In this document: positions 57,384-64,000 of the stretch, piece by piece | Numbering within the stretch: the first letter of the stretch is position 1 | Layout of the letters: the number at the start of each line of letters is the position of its first letter | From: Typhlomys cinereus | Taxonomy: Eukaryota; Chordata; Mammalia; Rodentia; Platacanthomyidae | Reading direction: 5' to 3' | Assembly (NCBI GenBank): GCA_023101885.1 | Contig: JALPQD010000075.1 | Location: forward strand, 3,476,630-3,540,629 | DNA: 64,000 nt | Made by a program: the position numbers and the translations under genes | The notes under the pieces: generated by a model | The model's input: only the letters and a program-made list of their open reading frames with translations | The model's database searches: none | Told to the model about the DNA's origin: nothing

Positions 57384-60300
57384 CTAGGAGCCACCTATTA
57401 GGGAGTACATACGGCACTTAACTTTCTGGGTTTGGGATACTTCACTTAATATAATTGTTTCTAATGACATCCATTTCCCAGCAAGTTCCAGTAATTAATC
57501 ATTTTTGATGGCTGAGTAGTATTCCATTGTATAGATGTACCACTTTTCCTTATCCACTTGTCAACTGTTGGACATTTGGGTTGATTCCATGACTTTGCTA
57601 TTGTAAACAGTGCTGCTATGAACATGGTCGTGCTTGTGCTATAGAGGCAAACCTCTGCTGCATGGGGGGTTATTCCCAAAACTGGAATAGCAGGGTCACA
57701 TGGCATTTCAATCTTTAATTTCTTTAAGAATCTCCAGACGGCTCGCCAGAGTGGCTGTATCAGCCTGCATTCCCACCAGCAATGCACTAGAGTTCCCCTC
57801 TCTCCACATCCTCTCCAGCACTTGTTGTTGTTTGTATTGTGGATTTTTGCCATCCTGACCGGGGTGAGATGATATCTCAGGGAGGTTTTGATTTGCATTT
57901 CCCTTATAGCTAAAGAAGTGGAGCATTTTTTAAGATATTTGTTAGACATTTTAATTTCATCTCTGGTAAAATTTCTTTTACGTTCCAGGGCCCATTTCTT
58001 AATTGGGCCATTGGTTTCCTTGGTGTTTAATTTTCTAAGTTCTTTGTGCACTCTGGACAGTAGAGCTCTATCAGATATGTGGTTAGTGAAGATTTTCTCC
58101 CATTCTGTGGGTTGCCTTTGAGCTTGTGTTACAGTCTCTTTATCTAAACAGAAGCTCTTTAATTTCACAAGATCCCAACAGTTGAGAGTTGGTAGCAGTG
58201 ACTGTGCCACTGGATGTCTGTTTAGGAAATGTTGGCCTAGCCAATCAGCTCGAGGGAGTTCCCTATCCTTTCAACTATGATATTTATAGTCTTTGGCCTT
58301 ATATCAAGGTCCTTGATCCATCTGTAATTAAGTCTTGTACATGGTGACAAGTACGGGTCCAGCTTTAATCGTCTGCATGTGGAGATCCAGTTTTGCCAGC
58401 ATCATTTGTTGAAGATGCTGTTTTTTTTTTCATTGGATTCTTTGGGCCCCTTTGTCAAAGACCAAATGGCTGTAACTTTGTGGGCTTATATCTGGGTCTT
58501 CAATCCTTATCCATTGATCTGTGTGTCTATTTTGGAGCCAGTACCAGGCTGTCTTTATAACTATGGATTTGTAGTATAGACTAAGGTTTGGTATGGCAAT
58601 ACCTCCAGCTGTGTTTTTGTTACTCAGGATTGTTTTTGCTATCCTGGGTCTTTTGTGCCTCCATATGAATTTTGAGATTATTTGGTCAATTTCTTTAAAG
58701 AATTGCTTTGGGATTTTAATTGGTATAGCATTGAATTTGTATATTGCCTTTGGTAGGATGGTCATTTTTACAATGTTGATTCTGCCAATCCAGGAACATG
58801 GGAGGTCTTTCCACCTTCTGGTGTCTTCTGCTATTTCTTTCTTGAGGGTTTTAAAGTTTTCATTGTAAAGGTCTTTTACCTCCCTGGTTAGGTTTATACC
58901 AAGGTATTTCATTTTTTTAGGGGCTATAGTAAATGGGATTGTTTCTCTCCAGGCTTTTTCACTTCTTTCATTCTGGGCATATAGGAAGGCCTCTGATTTT
59001 TGCACATTTATTTTGTATCCTGCCACCCTGCTGAACTTCTCAATTAGTTCCAGGAGCTTCCTGGTGGAGTTTTTGGGATCCCTCAGGTATGAGATCATGT
59101 CATCTGCAAATAGGGATAGCTTGACTTCTTCCTTGCCGATTTGAATCCCTTTTATGTCCTTTTCTTGTCTTATGGCTTTGGCTAAGACTTCAAGTACAAT
59201 ATTGAATAGAAATGGTGAGAGTGAACAGCCTTGTCTAGTTCCTGATCGAAGTGGGAATGCTTCCAATTGTTCCCCATTGAGCATAATCCTTGCTGTGGGC
59301 TTGTTGTATACAGCTTTTATTATATTGATAAAAGTTCCTTCCATTCCTACTGTCTCTAGCGTTTTGATCATAATAGGCTGTTGGATCTTGTCAAAGGCTT
59401 TTTCTGCATCTATCGAGAGTATCATGTGGTCTTGGTCTTTGGACTGGTTTACATGATGAATTACATTTATTGATTTGCATATGTTGAACCAACCTTGTGT
59501 GCCGGGGATGAAGCCTACTTGGTCCCTGTGAATAATCTTTTTAATATGTTTTTGAATCCTTTTTGCTAAGACTTTGTTGAGAATCTTTGCGTCTGTGTTC
59601 ATCAGAGAGATCGGCCTATAGTTTTCTTTTTTAAGTGAATCTTTATTAGGTTTTGGGATTAAGACGATATTAACTTCATAGAAGGAATTTGGTAGTGTTC
59701 CTTCCTTTGCTATTTGATGGAATAGTTTAAGGAGTATTGGTGGTATTAACTCCTTAAATGTCTGGTAGAATTCTGTGCTGAAACCATCTGGTCCAGGACA
59801 TTTTTTGGTGGGAAAATTTGAGATTACTTCTTCAATTTCCTTATGTGTTTTAGGGCTATTTCAGTAATTCACAACTTCCTGATCCAATTTAGGTAAGATG
59901 TGTTTACTTAGAAATTCATCCATCTCTTTTGTGTTGTCAAACTTCACTGAGTATAAGTTTTTGAAATATGATGTTATAATTCTCTGGATTTCTTGGGTAT
60001 CAGTAGTGATAACTCCATGTTCATTTCTAATTTTGTTAATTTAGGTTTTCTCTCTCTTGCTTTTGGTTAATTTAGCTAGGGATGTATCAATCTTATTGAT
60101 TTTTTCAAAGAACCAGCTTTTTGACTAGCTGATTTTTTCTATCGTTTTCTTAGTCTCGATTTCAGATATTTCTCCCCTTATTTTGCTAATCTCCTCTCTT
60201 CTACTACTTTTGGGATCAGATTGCTCAAGTTTCTCTAAAGCCTTAAGCTGCATTGTTAAGTTATTTATTTCTGATGTTTTTTCATTTTTTTGATGTAGGC

Positions 60301-61208
60301 ATTAAGAGCTATGAACTTACCTCTTAGAACAGCTTTCCATTGTGTCCCAGAGATTTTGGTAAGTTGTATTTTCATTATCGTTCATTTTCAGGAAATCTTG
60401 AATTTCCTTTTTAATTTCTTCCTGAATCCAGTTCTCATTCAGCATCATATTGTTAAGTTTCCAGGAGTTAGTGTATTTTCTCTTGTTTGTTGTGCTGTGG
60501 ATGTCCAGGTTTAGGCCATGGTGGTCTGATAGGGCACATCTTAGAATTTCAACTTTTTTGTATATGTGTAGATTCATTTTGTGGCCCAATATGTGATCTA
60601 TTTTGGAAAAAGTTCCGTGTGCGGCTGAGAAAAATGTGTATTCTTTGGTGCATGGGTGAAAAGGTCAATAGAGATCTGTAAGGTCCATTTCTTGAAGGGT
60701 TTGATTAAGTTCTAAAGTGTCTCTGTTAAGCTTTTGACCTGTTGATCTATCCCATGTTGAGAGGGCGGTGTTGAAGTCCCCATGAATTATCGTTGTGGGT
60801 TGATTTCTCGCTTTAGACACTCTAGGGTTTTCTTAATGAATGTGGAGGGGCCCGTATTTGGGTACATATATGTTCAGTATTGTGAAGTCTTCCTGGTGAA
60901 TTGTACATGTGACTGAAATGTAGTATGCATCTGTGTCTCTTATGGTTTTTTTTGGTTTGAAGTCCACTTTGTCTGAAAGCATAATTGCTACCCCTGCCTG
61001 TTTCCTGGTTCCATTAGCTTGCAAGATTTTGGACCAGCCTTTCATTCTTAGGATGTACCTCTTGGGTGGTGAGATGAGTTTCCTGAAGGCAGCAGATTGT
61101 TGGATTGTGGTTTTTAATCCAAGTTTTTAATCTGTGTCTCTTAATCGGCGAGTTAATACCATTGACATTTAATGTTATAATGGAGAAATTATTTTTAATT
61201 CTGGACAT
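57384..61208 (-). pseudogene. L1 ORF2 (endonuclease / reverse transcriptase), broken
   Basis: Full length (3,825 bp, about 1,275 codons) but broken. The start at 61208 (MSRIKNNFSIITLNVNGIN) holds the first endonuclease motif, and QETHL is retained. A frameshift at about 61070 follows. The 61045-60833 piece and the 60589-60317 piece (SDHHGLNLD) follow. The longest open part is 59602-58430 (390 codons), with [12 protein letters not shown] and the catalytic FADDM. The C-terminal 58210-57461 piece (249 codons) has the C-x3-C-x7-H-x4-C cluster. A TAG stop lies at 57386-57384. Confidence 0.93.
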
Positions 61209-61264
61209 TTTTTATGTTTAGTAGACTTTGTAAGCATGTTGTTTGATATTTATGTTTGGTGGTA

Positions 61265-62331
61265 TTATACTTCCCTTCTGTCCTCCTGGATACGCTTAAT
61301 CTTTTCTTCAAGTTTGAGTATCATTTCTAGGATTTTTTGAAGCCCTGGTTTGGTAGACATGTATCCCTTCAAGTCGTCTTTGTGCTGGAAAACTTTTCTT
61401 TCTCCCTCAATCATGACAGATAGTTTTGCCGGGTATATCAGTCTGGGTTGCCATTTTTGCTCATTTAATACTTGAAGTATGTCTCTCCAAGCTCTTCTTG
61501 TTTTTACTGTTTCCATTGAGTAGTCATTTGTTATTCTAATAGGTTTACCTTCAAAAGTGAGTTGCTTTTTTTCTCTTGAAGCTCTCAGCACCTTTTCTTT
61601 GTCTTGAATGTGGAGTGTTTTCACTATTATTTGCCATGACAATTTTCTATTTTGGTCATATCTGTTTGGAGTGCGAAATGCCTCTTGTATTTGGATAGGC
61701 CTCTCATTCTTTAGTTGTGGGAAGTTTTCATTTATGATGAATTGAAATATTTCCTCCGGTGTGGTGTTTTGGGATTCTTGTTCTGGTATTCCATGAATGC
61801 GCATTTTAGGCTTTTTCAGGGTGTCCCATATCTCTTGAATGTTCTTCTCCAGTATCTTTTTGGCTTTAACAGTCTCTTCCATTGAGCTGCTTAATTCTCC
61901 CACTTTGTCTTCAAAATATGAAATTCTATTTTCTGCCTCATTTATTCTGCTGATAAGAAGACTCTCTGTTGAGTTTTGGGTTGAAGATAATTTGTCTTTT
62001 AGTTCAATTTTAAACTCTGCCTGAGACTGTTTTAATTGCTCTATACCTATTTTTGTTTCTTGAACTGTTTTTCTCAACTCCTCCAAGTGCCTGTTGTGTT
62101 CCTGTTCGAGTGGTTGATACGGTTGTTTAACTCTTCTCGGATTTCCTCTTTCATAGTATTAATCATGGTAATGATCATACTCTGAAAGTCGTTATGTTGG
62201 GTCTGGCTTTCATGGTTATTTTCTGTGGATTTGTTCTGGTCAGAATCCCTCATTACGGGATTGATTCTTTCAGCAGGAGATTGGTCTTCTTGGGTTTTGT
62301 TTCTCGTAGATCTGCACTTTGACTTGTACAT
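61265..62331 (-). pseudogene. L1 ORF1 (RNA-binding chaperone), one frameshift
   Basis: Starts MYKSKCRSTR at 62331. A 1-bp deletion at about 62105, in the block reading NHFEQEHNRH in the other copies, shifts the frame. The remaining 273 codons (62086-61265) are fully open: coiled coil, then the IHGIPEQES linker, the RRM region (PIQIQEAFRTPNRYDQNRKL) and a C-terminal domain ending EDRREV. Apart from the one base, the gene is complete at about 356 codons, which makes it the best preserved ORF1 in the window. Confidence 0.93.
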
Positions 62332-63043
62332 TGTTGTTTTGTTTTTTAGGACCTTTCAGTTTCTGTGTGTTTTTCACTGAATCCACCTAGTTGGTATTGT
62401 TACACTTGCCAGTTATTACTAGTGCTTGCCTTGGATTGGGTATGTTTGTGTATTGTTATTGTTATATCCTAGATGAGGCTACTAGGCTGTTAGTACGTCA
62501 GTTAAGTCAGGTTATGCTACCAGGGGTGAATATTAGTTTGGTAGTGCACTTTTACGATTTAGTATCTTGGTGTAATGTGGGGGTGAGTGGTGTACACCCT
62601 AGAGTTGTATGTTGTGGGGTGGCTGTATGAGAAAGTTGATCTACAGCATTGATACTTTAAAGGATTAGTAAGGTGAAAAGAAAAAGTTTACTTATCTTTG
62701 GGTTGGATGAGAAAAATCTTGCGCACGTGATATAGTGATTGTAGTGGAGTCCAGATGTATGGCCTGTGTTCCCTTTGTTCCTTAGAATTTTGCTTGAGTT
62801 TCCTTTAGGCTCTATTGAATTCTGAGTAGCAGTGTGTCTTCCGTGGACCACGTCCATAGGTCCCCGGTGGGCCAGAGAGGCAGAGGGTCTGATGTTGATG
62901 GCAGAATTCTTCACCTGCAACCTGAGAAGGTTGGCATGGAGGGGGGCGGGGCACCGGGGACAAAGCCAGGGGCTGGGCAGCTGGGTGCTGCTGGCCTGGC
63001 GGCTCCAGGGTGGGGGGCAGGGCCGAGCTGGGCTCTCTCTCTC

Positions 63044-63052
63044 ACTCACCTT
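63044..63052 (-). promoter_or_regulatory. 5' splice-site consensus in L1 monomer A
   Basis: Minus-strand AAG|GTGAGT, with the intron starting at 63049. Repeated 170 bp away in the next monomer. Confidence 0.7.
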
Positions 63053-63213
63053 GGGCAGCTGGCGGGGGCGGGGCGGGGCAGGGCATGCTGGAGAGGAGGA
63101 GGCTGGGGTCCTCCAGTGCAGGTGGCGCAAGCCAAGCCGGAGTCAGCCTCGGTGCTCGCCGCCGGGACGCGTGGGGCTCCAGGGTGGTAGGGCAGGGCTG
63201 GGCTCTCTCTCTC

Positions 63214-63222
63214 ACTCACCTT
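63214..63222 (-). promoter_or_regulatory. 5' splice-site consensus in L1 monomer B
   Basis: Minus-strand AAG|GTGAGT, with the intron starting at 63219. Confidence 0.7.
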
Positions 63223-63362
63223 GGACAGCTGGACCGGGGCGGGACGGGGCGGCATGACGCCAAGGGGGCTGGGGTCGTCTGGGCCACGAGGCGCAGGCCA
63301 AGCCAGAGTCGGCCTGGGTGCTCACCGCCGGGACGCGTGGGGCTCCGTTTTGCTAAATTCTT

Positions 63363-64000
63363 ATTCAAGTTCTGACTCAAGCAGAAAGTTGCTGATGCTT
63401 CCACCTGTATCATTTTCCATGCAAACATTCACTACCCTGACTTTGGTCACCTAGGTCACTTTTAGCATATAGTTGGTTGGCATTAATATCAAATGGTCTA
63501 CTTTCTCCAGCTAAAATTCAAACGAACCTTCCAAAATAAACACACTAATTGAGTACCAAGTGGAGAAAATTTCAGATTCAAAGCATAATAATAACTAATG
63601 GAAATTTAATTGCTATGATCACCAGCTTGATTTCAATAGAAATACCATGATTTTTTTACCAACATGATAGAACAACTTTTTAAATTGAAGATTCACTATT
63701 AATGCAGTTTTATTATTCAAAATTCTATCTTTACATTATTGTTGACTCTATGGAACAGACTATAGCTTTTGACATCTATATTATGAAATACATCAAATTT
63801 TTTAATACTATAAAGAAAATATAAGTTCACCAAGGTATGTGTTCCATTTACTCATAATTCTGTCTATACCACCAAATTTCTGGCAATCATTGCTAATGGC
63901 ATTTTATCTATAGTTTTCCCTACCTGAAATATCATATGGCATCATGGAATGTATAATTTTCAGACTGGATTATTTCTTTTAGTATTATACTTTAAAGATT
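63363..64000. other. Unique AT-rich DNA, no gene seen
   Basis: About 640 bp of AT-rich sequence to the window end. No exon or repeat was recognised. Confidence 0.55.

Larger units (their letters stand above)
56359..63346 (-). mobile_element. Full-length but inactivated L1, antisense
   Basis: 6,988-bp L1 with all parts in order on the minus strand: 5'UTR (63346 to about 62332), ORF1 (62331-61265), short spacer, ORF2 (61208-57384), 3'UTR (57383 to about 56385) and poly(A) (T-run at 56359). The TSD is gttttggctaaattctt (56342-56358) versus the same minus one G (63347-63362). The 3'UTR is unspliced: the donor-like CAAAG|GT (about 57345) and the acceptor CCAG|GGGG (about 56989) are both present. 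ORF1 has one frameshift and ORF2 several, so it is dead. Confidence 0.95.
62332..63346 (-). promoter_or_regulatory. L1 5'UTR with two GC-rich promoter monomers
   Basis: The GC-rich end holds two monomers bounded by ggctcc at 63001, 63175 and 63341 (174 and 166 bp). Each contains ggctctctctctcactcacc followed by ttggrcagctgg. On the minus strand each has AAG|GTGAGT, a consensus 5' splice site. The 62332-62940 part is a non-repeated linker. Open frames on both strands here (for example 62832-63257) come from GC-rich composition. Confidence 0.85.

Noticed and set aside
62832..63454. Several overlapping long frames on both strands in GC-rich DNA
   Set aside because: They cross L1 promoter monomers and exist in many frames at once, as expected from GC-rich composition.

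Overview
The window is mammalian, non-coding and repeat-rich, from a rodent genome. The evidence is L1 (LINE-1) retrotransposons of several ages, B3-, B4- and ID-like SINE relics, a B1-like 7SL-derived relic, a mammal-wide MIR relic, and a B2-like tRNA-headed SINE family with an unusual GC-rich body and CA-rich tail. The species is not identifiable by eye. The SINE mix fits a myodont rodent, and a jerboa-like lineage is only a guess. No host exon, RNA gene or intact protein-coding gene was recognised. Every long open frame is an L1 ORF1/ORF2 fragment, L1 untranslated sequence, SINE or low-complexity sequence.

Layout. 1-1352 is unique AT-rich DNA. 1369-3021 is a 5'-truncated L1 with a perfect 16-bp target-site duplication (TSD). 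3038-7722 is unique DNA with GATA, GA and CT simple repeats. About 7723-15205 is an old L1 split by a younger antisense L1 (12437-13949, perfect 19-bp TSD). 16348-16664 is a SINE. About 16925-18672 is an old antisense L1 fragment carrying an antisense SINE. 18673-22400 is AT-rich unique DNA with a local duplication.

22421-32663 is packed with L1 sequence. It holds a 692-bp antisense insertion joining L1 5'UTR to L1 3'UTR, an old 3'UTR with a younger one inside it, a near-full-length L1 (24899-31273) with another 3'UTR fragment inside it, and a further 3'UTR-only copy. 32680-36190 is unique DNA with old SINE relics. 36192-52300 is a deep nest: an old L1 host, a younger L1 with a 2.2-kb internal repeat inserted in it, further L1 3'UTR fragments, a SINE and a solo ERV LTR. 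52300-56340 holds old rodent repeats. 56359-63346 is a full-length but frameshifted antisense L1 with a two-monomer GC-rich 5'UTR. 63363-64000 is unique DNA.

The main biological signal is L1 RNA splicing recorded in the genome. Two independent insertions (22421-23112 and 24899-31273) use exactly the same 3' splice acceptor in the L1 3'UTR, joined to two different donors, one in the 5'UTR and one just after the ORF2 stop. Both share a 3'UTR variant that marks one subfamily. All four 5'UTR types in the window also carry consensus 5' splice sites in their promoter monomers. The insertions therefore look like reverse-transcribed products of a splicing L1 lineage, analogous to human SpIREs (spliced integrated retrotransposed elements).
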